From CAIYQJ01 sp963717255 (GTDB lineage Bacteria; Chloroflexota; Limnocylindria; Limnocylindrales; CSP1-4): 64,000 nt of DNA. The DNA lies in contig CAVQVT010000002.1 in NCBI GenBank assembly GCA_963717255.1, positions 105,521 through 169,520 on the forward strand. Reading direction: 5' to 3'. The translations under genes and the position numbers were made by a program. How positions within the stretch are numbered: the stretch's first letter is position 1; each line of letters starts with the position of its first letter. The notes below the pieces were generated by a model. It was given only the letters and a program-made list of their open reading frames with translations. It ran no database searches and was not told where the DNA came from. Shown piece after piece: positions 17,432 to 25,819 of this stretch.

Positions 17432-17460
17432 AGTATAGAACGGGCGTTCTAGACTGTCGA
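17432..17460 (-). promoter_or_regulatory. nrdJ distal promoter P1 with LexA-type box
   Basis: On the minus strand TCGACA (17455-17460), a 17-base spacer and TATACT (17432-17437) form a near-consensus promoter. The spacer contains GAAC-N4-GTTC (17438-17449) inside the longer palindrome TAGAACGGGCGTTCTA. GAAC-N4-GTTC is the core of the Gram-positive SOS (LexA/DinR) box. Repressor bound there would cover both promoter elements. Its transcript would run through the NrdR boxes and P2 into nrdJ. Within 17180-17561 I see no gene, only these signals. Confidence 0.6.
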
Positions 17461-17561
17461 GCCCCACGTCGGGGCCGCCGATCGCGCGCGCTGCCGGGAC
17501 GCTCGGCCCTTCGTCCGGTGCCTGCGGGCGACGCGGATGGCGAGCCGCCCGCGTCCCCGGA

Positions 17562-18491
17562 TCAGTCCAGGCCGGAGTACGCGTGCAGCCCGCTGAACCA
17601 GAGGTTGCCGCTGTAGGTGACCAGGACCATCGCGAACCCGACCACGAGGATCAGCGCCGCCGGCCGCCCGCTCCAGCCGCGCTGGTTGCGCGCGTGCAGG
17701 TAGACGGCGTACACGAGCCAGGTGACGAGGGCGGCGGTCTCCTTCGGGTCCCAGCCCCACCAGCGGCTCCACGCGATCGACGCCCACCAGCTCCCCAGCA
17801 CGATCATCGTCGCGAAGATCGGGAACCCGACGACGACCGACCGGTAGGCGACCTCGTCGAGCGTCCGGTGCGAGGGCAGCCACGCGAACCGGTCGCCGCG
17901 CCCCTGGACCAGGTACCCGACGCCGGCGGCGAAGCTCATCGCGAAGATCCCGTACGCGATCATCGCGAAGCCCACGTGGATCGTGAGCAGGGGAGGGTTC
18001 TGCAGCGCGGGCACGAGCTGCTCGACCTGCGACGGCAGCGAGAACGCGTAGAGAGCCAGCGCCAGCGCCATCCCGAGCGGGACGGCCCCGATCGAGCGGA
18101 TCGGGTAGCGCCACGCGAGGACCGCGTAGCCGAGCGCGATCCCGAAGGCGAAGGCGACCGTGAACTCGTAGAGGCTCCCCCACGGTCCGCGCCCGACGAC
18201 CAGGCCCCGGAGGATGAGCGCGAGCCCCAGCGTCGCGGTCGCCGCGACGGCGAGGCCCCACGCGATCCCGGCGACGGCGGTCCGGTCGCGCTCCGAGCCG
18301 TCGGGGAGCCCGATCTCGCGCTCGACGAAGCTCCCGGTGACCACGCCCGCGAAGACCGTCGTCGGCGACGGGGCGAGAGCCTCGAGGCGGCGGCCCGAGG
18401 CGAGCAGGACGGCGTGGGCGACGTGGCCCCCGAACGCCAGCGCGAGCAGGATCGTGCCGACGACGGTGAGGTAGAACGAGGCGGAAGCCAT
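17562..18491 (-). CDS. ccsB: Cytochrome c biogenesis protein CcsB/CcsA family
   Basis: 309 residues, about eight membrane helices. The tryptophan-rich signature WWGWDPKETAALVTWLVY near residue 245, plus the conserved histidines in PPLLTIHVGFAMIAYG and in VYLHARNQRGW, define the heme-handling CcsA/ResC/CcsB family. It transports and presents heme to apocytochromes c outside the membrane together with a ResB-type partner, which is not in this window. The ATG at 18491 gives the usual start MASASFYLTVVGTILLALAF. Downstream it is followed by the promoter region of nrdJ; upstream lies a zinc-ribbon membrane protein that may be co-transcribed. Its presence implies c-type cytochromes and a respiratory life. 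Confidence 0.88.
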   Translation of the reverse strand: MASASFYLTVVGTILLALAFGGHVAHAVLLASGRRLEALAPSPTTVFAGVVTGSFVEREIGLPDGSERDRTAVAGIAWGLAVAATATLGLALILRGLVVGRGPWGSLYEFTVAFAFGIALGYAVLAWRYPIRSIGAVPLGMALALALYAFSLPSQVEQLVPALQNPPLLTIHVGFAMIAYGIFAMSFAAGVGYLVQGRGDRFAWLPSHRTLDEVAYRSVVVGFPIFATMIVLGSWWASIAWSRWWGWDPKETAALVTWLVYAVYLHARNQRGWSGRPAALILVVGFAMVLVTYSGNLWFSGLHAYSGLD

Positions 18492-18519
18492 GGGGACGCG
18501 GCTCCGGTGCGAGGGTCGG

Positions 18520-18993
18520 TCAGGCGACGGCAGCGCCGCCCGCCGGTGGGCCGGACGGGGGCGCGACGGGGATGGGGGCGTCGATCCTCAGGACGAGGCC
18601 GCAGTTGCCGCAGGTGGAGATCTCGGCGCTGCGGTCGACACGACAGAGCGGGCACGAGACCGAGAGCGGGGCGCCGTCGTCGCCGCGGACCGCGCCGGCC
18701 GGATAGACGAGGGCCTTCGAGGCGTCGAAGGGGTAGCCCGCCGGGAAGAGGGCCGTGCCGTCCGGGAGGGTCTCAGCAGGGCGCGGCCCGAGCACGAAGC
18801 GGACGCGGGCGCGGGGCTTGCGGATGCCGTACCCGAGCCACGCGAGCGCCACGGCTGCGACGAAGAGGCCGACCAGCGGCGCGAGGAAGACGGGGAGCAG
18901 GTTCACGAGCGCGCCCCAGTCCGGCGAGACGAGCTTCGCGAGGAAGTCCATGAGCTGGGTCCAGAGCTGGCCGAGCTCGGATGTCGCGTCCAC
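18520..18993 (-). CDS. Membrane protein with C-terminal zinc ribbon
   Basis: About 157 residues. An N-terminal membrane helix (LLPVFLAPLVGLFVAAVALA) is followed by a basic segment, a stretch FPAGYPFDASKALVYPAG and a four-cysteine ribbon CPLC...CGNC near residue 130, then a Pro/Gly/Ala tail. The role is unknown; the ribbon suggests a protein or nucleic-acid contact on the cytoplasmic side. I chose the GTG at 18993 because a TAGGAT hexamer ends exactly seven bases upstream, as in other leaderless genes; an ATG three codons earlier overlaps the hexamer. It ends 28 bases before ccsB, so both may be one operon. Confidence 0.6.
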   Translation of the reverse strand: MDATSELGQLWTQLMDFLAKLVSPDWGALVNLLPVFLAPLVGLFVAAVALAWLGYGIRKPRARVRFVLGPRPAETLPDGTALFPAGYPFDASKALVYPAGAVRGDDGAPLSVSCPLCRVDRSAEISTCGNCGLVLRIDAPIPVAPPSGPPAGGAAVA

Positions 18994-19000
18994 GGCGCGC

Positions 19001-19006
19001 ATCCTA
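19001..19006 (-). promoter_or_regulatory. -10 element TAGGAT for leaderless zinc-ribbon gene
   Basis: TAGGAT on the minus strand with seven bases to the GTG at 18993. The same pattern recurs before other genes of the window. Confidence 0.5.
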
Positions 19007-19039
19007 GCATCGGCGCCCGCCGCGGGGGAGGGGGCCGCG

Positions 19040-20992
19040 CTACCCCCGGACGTCGACGGGGCGGCCGCGCCACGTCCCGGTGACGCGGCGAGCCCCGCTC
19101 TCGGCCCGGACGTACCGGAGCGTCCCGAGGTCCGACGCGATCCGGAGCCGGACGGCGCCGGAGGCGTCCACGGAGCCGGTCATCGACAGAGGCAGGCCCG
19201 GAGTGAGCGTGCACCGCCGCATGGAGAGGCGCGTCTCCTCGCCGCGCGGGGCGAACGCGAACCGGCCACCGAAGTCGCAGCCGGCAGCGTCGCCCGAGCC
19301 GGTCCCGTCCCACCACGAGTACGCCGGCAGCATGGTGATCCAGTCGTCCACGGCGGTGGCGAAGGCGAGTGGGTCCACCGCCGCGGACCGCGTCGCCGGC
19401 GGCAGCGGGAGGTACGGGTCGGTGAGGTCCCCCTCGCACGTCGTCCGCGCCGGCGGCAGCGTGCCGTCGGTCAGGAGCGCAGTCACCACGTCGTCCACGC
19501 ACGCGACGCCCCGCCCGTAGAGGACGTGCGGGCCGCCCGTCTGCACGACGAGCCGCGTGCCCGGCGAGCGGGCGACGATCCGCTCGGCGCCCTCGATGGG
19601 CGTGATCGGGTCCGCGTCGCCGACGAGGACGAGGAAGGGATAGTCGTGCGCGACGATCGGCGCCGGACGGGCGTCCGACGCGGGCCGTGCCGGCCAGTAG
19701 GCGCACGGCAGGTCGTCGAACATGACCCGGCCCAGGCGCGCCGCCGCCGCGCCGGCGTCGCGACCGGCCTGGAGGTACGCGCGGGCACGGGCGTCCGCCG
19801 TGTCGCCGGCCATCGCGTAGTCGGTGCACTCGATCGCGTAGTACGCCGCGTCCGACCACGACGGGTCCGGCGTCACCGCGAGCGTCTCCGGATCCACGCC
19901 CACGTCCGCGTACAGGACCCGCTGCGCGGGGACGAGGTCGCCGCGGGAGGCGGCGGCGACGGCCCGCTGCAGCTCCATGCGACCCCACTGGCCGTACATG
20001 CCGTTGAGGGCGACCGTCTCCAGGTGCGTCGCCCACAGGCGCCGCCCGACCGTCCGGCCGGAGGCCAGGGGGAACGCCACGCGTGCCGGGCTCCTCGCGA
20101 GCCGTGAGGCGAGAGCGTCGTACGCGGCGAGGGCGTCTCCGCCCACCGTGTCGTGTCGGCAGGCGGGGTCGGCGTCGCACGCGTCGAGTGTCTGCTCGAG
20201 CGTCCGATCCATCGCCCGGACGGCCTCCGGCCACACCTCGGTCAGCGGGAGCGTGAGGTCCACCGGCCCGTCGAGGATGAGCGACCGGACCCGGTCGGGG
20301 TGCGCGAGGGTGTAGGTCTGGACGTACTGCGTGCCGTAGCTCTCGCCGTACAGGTCGAGGCGGTCCACGCCGAGGTAGCGGCGGAAGGCCTCGAGGTCCT
20401 CGACGGCCTGGCGGGTGGCGAAGAACGGCAGGTCGGTCGCCTGGACGCCCAATTCGCGGACGCAGGAGGCGGCGAAGGTCCGGGAGGCCGCGAGGACCGC
20501 CTCCTCCTGGCGCGGGTCCCGTGCGTCGGCCGGGGAGAGGTAGAAGCGGGCGGCGGCCTCCGGGCACGCGAGCGGCTCGGAGAGCCCGACGCCGCGCTGG
20601 TCGAAGAAGACGATGTCGTAGGCGTCGACGATCCGCGGGTCCATGCCGGACATGTACGCGTCCGCGGAGAGGATGCCGGACGATCCGGGACCACCGGTCA
20701 CGGTGACCCAGACCCCCCGGCGGATCCCGGTCGCCCGGTGGATCGCGAACGTCACGTGGATCGCGTCCGTCGTCCCGCCCGCTGAGAAGTGGTCCCGCGG
20801 GACCGCGATCGTCACGCACGTGAACTCGCTCTGCGGGCAGGAGATCTCGACGGCCGAGGCACGGAGCCCGACGCCTCCTGCGGCGACGGACGACGATCCC
20901 TCCGCCGCGGCGCCTGCCGGCAGGAGGAGGCCGACCATGATGGTCGCGGCGAGCAGCATGCCCGCCCTGCGCCCTCGAGACCACGTCGTCAT
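19040..20992 (-). CDS. Secreted alpha/beta hydrolase, tripeptidyl aminopeptidase-like
   Basis: 650 residues. A signal peptide (RRAGMLLAATIMVGLLLPAG) leads to a domain with the oxyanion motif GGPGSSG at about 100-106, the nucleophile elbow G-E-S-Y-G-T with Ser218, the late LVGDADPITP for the acid, and GGPHVLYG for the catalytic histidine. This is the layout of the SlpD/tripeptidyl aminopeptidase group (peptidase family S33), with the C-terminal TAP-like domain. It probably trims peptides outside the cell. Many cysteines (about eight) suggest disulfides, consistent with export. A C-terminal beta-rich addition of about 110 residues follows the hydrolase domain. The ATG at 20992 has AGGAGG 8 bases upstream. 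Confidence 0.82.
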   Translation of the reverse strand: MTTWSRGRRAGMLLAATIMVGLLLPAGAAAEGSSSVAAGGVGLRASAVEISCPQSEFTCVTIAVPRDHFSAGGTTDAIHVTFAIHRATGIRRGVWVTVTGGPGSSGILSADAYMSGMDPRIVDAYDIVFFDQRGVGLSEPLACPEAAARFYLSPADARDPRQEEAVLAASRTFAASCVRELGVQATDLPFFATRQAVEDLEAFRRYLGVDRLDLYGESYGTQYVQTYTLAHPDRVRSLILDGPVDLTLPLTEVWPEAVRAMDRTLEQTLDACDADPACRHDTVGGDALAAYDALASRLARSPARVAFPLASGRTVGRRLWATHLETVALNGMYGQWGRMELQRAVAAASRGDLVPAQRVLYADVGVDPETLAVTPDPSWSDAAYYAIECTDYAMAGDTADARARAYLQAGRDAGAAAARLGRVMFDDLPCAYWPARPASDARPAPIVAHDYPFLVLVGDADPITPIEGAERIVARSPGTRLVVQTGGPHVLYGRGVACVDDVVTALLTDGTLPPARTTCEGDLTDPYLPLPPATRSAAVDPLAFATAVDDWITMLPAYSWWDGTGSGDAAGCDFGGRFAFAPRGEETRLSMRRCTLTPGLPLSMTGSVDASGAVRLRIASDLGTLRYVRAESGARRVTGTWRGRPVDVRG

Positions 20993-21041
20993 GATCGGAC
21001 CTCCTCGTCCTCGCGGCGCGCCATGCGTGCCATCGGTCGCC

Positions 21042-21599
21042 TCAGCCTCCGCCGTGCCCGCGCTTGGGGTTGCCCTTCTTGCGCGTCGCGCCCCGCCCGG
21101 GCTTCCAGGGCCGCCGCGCGTCGTCGAGGCCCTCGTCGTCGCCCGGCTTGCGGCCGTCCGAGCCGGCCGGAGGCGTCGGTCGGGCATGGCCGACGGAGGG
21201 CGCCGACGCGTGCTGGCGCGCGAACCGCTCGATGAGCTGCCGGGAACGGACGGACGCGGCGCCGAGCGCCCGGGCGCGCGCCCCGAGCTCGATGTCGTCG
21301 GTCGCGACCAGCGTGCCGTCGGGCGCGTCCGCGACGATCCGGACGATGAGGTCGTCGGCCGACTCGTGGCGGCTCCAGCGCACGCCGAGCCTGCTGGACC
21401 GCTGGGGCAGGATCGCCCCGCCGTCGCGCATGCCGTCGAAGACGACGAGGATCCGGGTCCGCGGCCCGACGACCGTCCACAGCCGGCTCAGCAGCGCCTG
21501 GGCGGGGAGGTCGCCGCCGGACCGACGCATCGCACCGAGGACGTTGCGCCCGTCGACGACGAGCAGCGACGCGGTGAGGAACGGGTCGGGCCTGGGCAC
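21042..21599 (-). CDS. NYN (PIN-like) domain ribonuclease, YacP-like
   Basis: About 185 residues. LLVVDGRNVLGAM supplies the first acidic residue of the NYN fold, ILVVFDGMRDGG and SADDLIVRIV the next, and GTLVATDDIELGARARALGA the last, so the metal site seems complete. Members such as YacP/Rae1 cleave mRNA on the ribosome; this protein may do similar work, but its target is unknown. The C-terminal 60 residues are Lys/Arg/Gly-rich and could bind RNA. The GTG at 21599 is chosen because a TACACT hexamer ends six bases upstream; the frame is open further upstream without a better start. Confidence 0.72.
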   Translation of the reverse strand: MPRPDPFLTASLLVVDGRNVLGAMRRSGGDLPAQALLSRLWTVVGPRTRILVVFDGMRDGGAILPQRSSRLGVRWSRHESADDLIVRIVADAPDGTLVATDDIELGARARALGAASVRSRQLIERFARQHASAPSVGHARPTPPAGSDGRKPGDDEGLDDARRPWKPGRGATRKKGNPKRGHGGG

Positions 21600-21605
21600 G
21601 GCCGC

Positions 21606-21611
21606 AGTGTA
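21606..21611 (-). promoter_or_regulatory. -10 element TACACT for leaderless NYN gene
   Basis: TACACT on the minus strand, six bases before GTG 21599. It lies in the 115-base divergent gap shared with the HAD gene. Confidence 0.5.
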
Positions 21612-21700
21612 CGCGGCCACCGCCGCGACCGGCTTCGCCGTCACCGTCGCGACCCCGCGGCGGCGCGGCGATCGCCGCACGCCGCCCGGTGCGACTCCGG

Positions 21701-21706
21701 TAGCAT
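21701..21706 (+). promoter_or_regulatory. -10 element TAGCAT for leaderless HAD gene
   Basis: TAGCAT followed by eight bases and the ATG at 21715, with no Shine-Dalgarno. Confidence 0.55.
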
Positions 21707-21714
21707 CGGCGGCG

Positions 21715-22551
21715 ATGCTCCTTCTCGTGGATCTCGACGGCACCGTCTGGCGCGGCCGGACCGCCGTGCCCGGCATCCCGGAGCTGCTCACCGAGCGCGC
21801 AGCCGCCGGCGACGTGGTCTCCTACGTGACGAACAACTCGACCCGCCACCGGGCGGACTACCTGCCGCGGCTCGCCGCCATCGGAGCTCCGGCGGACATC
21901 TCGCTGATCGTCACGTCCGCCAGGGCGACCGCCGTGCACCTCGCCGCTCTCGAGCCGCGCGTGGACCGGGTCCTCGCGGTGGGCACGCCCGGGCTCGTCG
22001 CCGAGCTGCGCGAGGTGGGTCTGACCGTGGTGCCGGCCGGGGAGGCGGTGGAGGCAGCGACCGAGGGCGCCTTCCGGGTCGAGGCCGCCGGGAACCCGCA
22101 GGCCGTCGTCGTCGGCCTGGACCGCGGCTTCGACTACGCGCGACTGGCGATGGCCAGCGCGTGCATCCGCGCCGGCGCCCTCTTCTTCGCGACGAACCGC
22201 GACCCGGTCTTCCCGACGGAGTACGGCTTCGTGCCGGGCGCCGGGTCGATCGTGGCCGCGGTCGAGGTCGCGTCCGGCGTCGAGCCCGTCTCCGTCGGCA
22301 AGCCCGGCCCGCTCCTCCTGCAGGTCGCGGCGGATGCCGCGGGCGTCCCGCTCGACGGTGCCGTCGTCATCGGCGACAGCCTCCAGACCGACATCCCCGC
22401 CGCCCACGCGGCGGGTGTCGACTCCGTGCTCCTGCTCACGGGCGTCACCGCGCTCGAGCACCTGGATGACCTTCCGGCGGCGCAGCACCCGACCGCCGTC
22501 GCCCGGGACGCGGACGAGCTGCGGGCGGCCCTGCGCCGACTGGCGCGCTGA
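21715..22551 (+). CDS. HAD-IIA family phosphatase (NagD-like)
   Basis: 278 residues. Motif I is LLVDLDGTVWRG with the nucleophile and acid aspartates, motif II is VTNNST, motif III is the lysine in S-V-G-K-P-G-P, and motif IV is VIGDSLQTDI. The C2 type IIA cap lies between motifs II and III. Such enzymes dephosphorylate small phosphoesters (4-nitrophenyl phosphate, nucleotides, phosphoglycolate); the exact substrate cannot be read. The start is supported by the adjacent TAGCAT hexamer and by M-L-L-L-V-D placing motif I right at the N terminus, as in relatives. It is convergent with adenosine deaminase. Confidence 0.88.
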   Translation: MLLLVDLDGTVWRGRTAVPGIPELLTERAAAGDVVSYVTNNSTRHRADYLPRLAAIGAPADISLIVTSARATAVHLAALEPRVDRVLAVGTPGLVAELREVGLTVVPAGEAVEAATEGAFRVEAAGNPQAVVVGLDRGFDYARLAMASACIRAGALFFATNRDPVFPTEYGFVPGAGSIVAAVEVASGVEPVSVGKPGPLLLQVAADAAGVPLDGAVVIGDSLQTDIPAAHAAGVDSVLLLTGVTALEHLDDLPAAQHPTAVARDADELRAALRRLAR

Positions 22552-22571
22552 GCCACCCGGCGCGTCCGCCT

Positions 22572-23669
22572 TCAGACCCCCACCAGCTCCGGGATCCCCG
22601 CCGCCCACGCGTCGAACTCGGCGCGGAGGGGTGCGAGGATCTCCTCGTCCGCGAACGCGACGTCGAGCGCGAGCCGGTCGATCGCCCACAGCTCGGCCGG
22701 CGACAGGCCGATCCGGGCGACGGCGCTCTCGTACTCGTCCGTCAGGCGTACGTCCGAGACGGTCGGGTCATCCGTGCTCAGGGTCACCCGGACGCCCGCG
22801 CGGTGGAGCCGCGCGAGCGGGTGGTCCGCGACGGAGGGCACGATCCCCGCCTGCACGTTGCTCGTGGGGGTCAGGTCCAGCACGACGCCCCGCGCGCGGA
22901 GCTCCGCCATCAGGGCGGGGTCGTCAGCCGCCCCCGGGCCGTGCGCGATGCGTTCCGGGTCGAGGGCGAGCGCGCGCCGGATCTGCGCGGCGCCGCCCCA
23001 CTCGCCCGCGTGGAGAGTGATCCGCAGGCCCCCGGCCCGGGCGGCCTCGAACGCGGCGCGGTGGGCCGCAGCGTCCGGGAATCGCTCCTCGCGCCCCGCG
23101 AGGTCGAACCCGGTGAGGCCGCGATCGCGGAACCGCGCGGCCGTCTCAGCGAGCGCCACGTTCGTCGCCGGCTCGTGCGACCGCATCGCGGTGCAGATGA
23201 GGCGGACCACCACCCCCGTAGCCGCCGACCCGGCCGCCGCGCCGTCGCACACGGCCGCGATCCCCTCCGCGAGCCCCATGCCGCGATCGGTGTGGAGCGC
23301 CGGCGCCCACCGGATCTCGGCGTACCGCACGCCGGTCGCGGCCTCGACGAAGACGAGCTCGCGCGTCACTCGCGCGAGAGCGTCCGCGTCCTGCAGGAGC
23401 GCGACCGGGAGGTCGAACGCGTCGAGGAGCTGATCCTGGTCGCGGCACGGCATCGGCGCGACGAGGACCGCCGCCATCCCCGCGAAGTCCCGCGGTGCGT
23501 CCACCCCGCGTGTCCGGGCGAGCTCCAGGGCCGTCGCGGGGAGGACCGCGCCGTCGAGGTGCAGGTGGAGCTCGGCCTTGGGCATGGCCTCCACGAGCCG
23601 TCGCAGCGCCGCCGGCGCGAGGCCGCCGCCGTGTCCGTCGGCCCCGTCCCGGTCCGTCCGTTCGTCCAT
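22572..23669 (-). CDS. add: Adenosine deaminase family protein
   Basis: 365 residues. The zinc-binding H-L-H-L-D-G (His35, His37) opens the barrel, followed by the H-A-G-E motif with the catalytic glutamate, a further histidine near R-I-A-H-G-P, TSNVQAGIVPSV, and STDDPTVSDV with the catalytic and zinc aspartates. It hydrolyses adenosine or deoxyadenosine to inosine in purine salvage; related enzymes use adenine or other 6-amino purines, so the call is at family level. The ATG at 23669 is six bases from a TAGCAT hexamer, so the transcript is probably leaderless. It ends 20 bases from the convergent HAD gene. Confidence 0.88.
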   Translation of the reverse strand: MDERTDRDGADGHGGGLAPAALRRLVEAMPKAELHLHLDGAVLPATALELARTRGVDAPRDFAGMAAVLVAPMPCRDQDQLLDAFDLPVALLQDADALARVTRELVFVEAATGVRYAEIRWAPALHTDRGMGLAEGIAAVCDGAAAGSAATGVVVRLICTAMRSHEPATNVALAETAARFRDRGLTGFDLAGREERFPDAAAHRAAFEAARAGGLRITLHAGEWGGAAQIRRALALDPERIAHGPGAADDPALMAELRARGVVLDLTPTSNVQAGIVPSVADHPLARLHRAGVRVTLSTDDPTVSDVRLTDEYESAVARIGLSPAELWAIDRLALDVAFADEEILAPLRAEFDAWAAGIPELVGV

Positions 23670-23675
23670 CCCCCG

Positions 23676-23681
23676 ATGCTA
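23676..23681 (-). promoter_or_regulatory. -10 element TAGCAT for leaderless add gene
   Basis: TAGCAT on the minus strand with six bases to the ATG at 23669. Confidence 0.55.
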
Positions 23682-23769
23682 CGATGCCGGCGCATCCGTC
23701 CGCCCGTGCAACGCGAACGTGTCGTGATGGCCGTGCAGCGTGGCCGGCCACCCCCAGAGGGTCACAGCG

Positions 23770-24752
23770 ATGTCCACCGTCCTCGTCACCGGAGCCAGCG
23801 GGTTCGTCGGCTCGCACGTCGTCCCCGAGCTCGTGGGGGGCGGGCACCACGTGGTGGCGCTCGTACGGGACGACCGGGCCGCCGCAGCGGTGACCGCGAG
23901 ACTGGACGCCGACCAGGCGCGGGGCGTCACCTTCCGGGTGGGCGACGTCGTGACGGGCTCGGGGCTCCAGGAGGCGCTCGCGGGCGTGGATGCCATCGTC
24001 CACCTCGTCGCGATCCCGCGCGACCGTGACGGCGGCAGGAGTCTCCTCCGGGTCAACCTGGGCGGCACGAAGCACGATGCTCGACGCGGCTGCGACCGCG
24101 AAGGTCCGCCGGTTCGTCCACCTGGGCGGCGCTGGGCCTCGCGGACGAACCGGACCTGCACTTCGCGACCTCGAAGGTGCGTGGGGAGAAGGCGGTCCAG
24201 GAGAGCGGGCTCGACTGGACGATCCTGAAGCCCTCGCTCCTGTGGGGCCCGCGCGACGGCTTCTTCAACATCATCGCGGACCTCGTCCGCACGTCGCCGT
24301 TCGTCGTCCCGGTCCCCGGATCGGGGAAGGCCCGGTTCCAGCCGCTCGCGGTCGCGGACCTCGCGATCTGCGTGCGGATGGCGCTGGAGGATCCCCGGAC
24401 CGTCGGGCAGGCGATCGAGCTCGGCGGGCCGCGCTACTGGACCTACCGCGAGATCACCCGCGAGGTCCTCTCGGGGATGCGGAAGAGCCGCCGGATCGTC
24501 CCCATGCCGGTCCCGGTGATCGGCGCCGTCGCGGGCGCGGCCGAGCTCGTCCGGCTTCCGTTCCCGGTCGCCACGGACCAGCTGCGGCAGCTGAAGCTCG
24601 ACAACATCGGCGCGCTCGACGGGTGCTACCAGGCGTTCGGCTTCGTCCCGCGCTCGATGGAGGGCCAGCTCTGGTACCTCCGGGCGAAGAAGCGCGACCA
24701 GGACCCGGCGACGGCGAAGCCCGCCGCCGCCGGGCGCCGGTCGCCTGCCTAG
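23770..24752 (+). CDS. NAD(P)-dependent epimerase-like protein, two frame breaks
   Basis: Joined length about 328 residues. MSTVLVTGASGFVGSHVVPE is the Rossmann G-x-x-G-x-x-G start, followed by D-V-x-T-G-S-G and AGVDAIVHLVAIPRD. The frame shifts +1 at about 24071 and again near 24130, then HFATSKVRGEKAVQESGLDW, LKPSLLWGPRDGFF and ARFQPLAVADLAICVRMALE continue. This is the layout of the NDUFA9-like/atypical SDR group, in which the S-K-V-R-G-E-K replaces the classical Y-x-x-x-K. Members bind NAD(P) and often act in quinone, sugar or lipid metabolism; no substrate is evident. Both breaks are repaired by restoring one AG and one GC unit. Confidence 0.7.
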
Positions 24753-24761
24753 GAGCCTGCC

Positions 24762-25705
24762 ACGGATCGCCTCGCGCGCCTGCGGACGCCCGTCCTCGCC
24801 CTCGCCTGGGTCGCGATCGCGGCCGCCTTCGCGCTCGGCGGCGCGGGGATCGTCGCGGGCGCCGACCACCTGCCGTCGTCCGGCGCCCGGCCCGAGCTGA
24901 CCGCCGCCGGCGACGCCGGGGTCGCGCCGGGGCTCGACGCGGCCTCCGTGGCGCTCGACGACCTCGCCGCCGACGTGGCGGCGCTCGGCTCCGCCGGCCG
25001 TGGCGCGCTCTCGTCGCTCGTCGCCGGCGACGCCGCGGGCGTCGCGCGGGAGATCGCGGCCGGCCAGGCGGCCCTGGACGCGATCGACGCCTCGGACGCG
25101 GAGCTCCGCGCCGGGCTCGACGCGCTGCCGTTCGGGGCACCCGACGATGCGATCCGCCTGTCGCCGGAGACGATCGACCGATACGACCGTCTGGTCGCAG
25201 CGTTGCCGGCGACCGTCGGCCTGCGCGAGACCTGGCAGGTCCTCGCGACGGGCAGCGTGCCGGCCGTCGCCCTCGCGGCGACCTGACCGGGCACGACGCG
25301 AAAGCCGGAGAAGCAGCCCTCGCCGGGAGCGAGGGCCGGTACGCGGAGGCGCTCGACCGGCTCGCCGAGGCGGAAGCGGAGCTGGCGGCCGCGGCGGCGA
25401 TCCGCGACGACCTCGCGGAGCGCGTGGACGTCGACACGCTGGACGGCTGGCTCGCGCGGAACCGGGCGATCGACGCCGCGCTCCGCGACCTCTACTCGCT
25501 GCTCGAGGAGTCCCAGGGTCTCGACACGCCGGAGGTGCAGCGAGCGCTCGCGTCCGTCGACGCGGCGCGCGCATCGCTGCCGCCTGACACGCGGGCGCTC
25601 GTCGTCATCCTCGCCGATGTCGCCCGAGGCGGGCTCAACCAGGCCGTGATCGCCATCGAGGAGGCGCGCGGGCGGCTCGCCGCGGCGGCCGGGACGGTAC
25701 AGTAG
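24762..25705 (+). CDS. Membrane-anchored helical protein, ACG start, frame break near 25280
   Basis: Directly after the epimerase stop lies AGGAG and, six bases later, ACG at 24762, opening D-R-L-A-R-L-R and a membrane helix (TPVLALAWVAIAAAFALGGA). The rest, about 290 residues, is Ala-rich and helical (e.g. LDDLAADVAALGSAGRGALS, LAEAEAELAAAAAIRDDLAE) and lies outside the membrane. The frame changes at about 25280 (…VALA / LTGHDAKAGEAALAG). I recognise no family. ACG as start codon is rare; it may be genuine, or a base error for ATG. Close spacing to the epimerase gene suggests coupling. Confidence 0.55.
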
Positions 25706-25819
25706 CCACGACCCCGAGACCGGCCGCGCCCCCACCGCGCGCCGCCCCGCAGTGACGGCGCGCAGGCCCGACGCACCACCAGACGCCGCTCCGGCGGCGC
25801 ACGCCCGAGGATGCTCCCC

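Noticed and set aside
10448..17452. Very long open frames antisense to the AI-2E and nrdJ genes (over 800 and over 1300 codons)
   Set aside because: High-GC coding DNA leaves antisense frames open. Their translations are Arg/Asp/Glu/His- or Arg/Val-rich without domains, and the opposite strand encodes unmistakable protein families.
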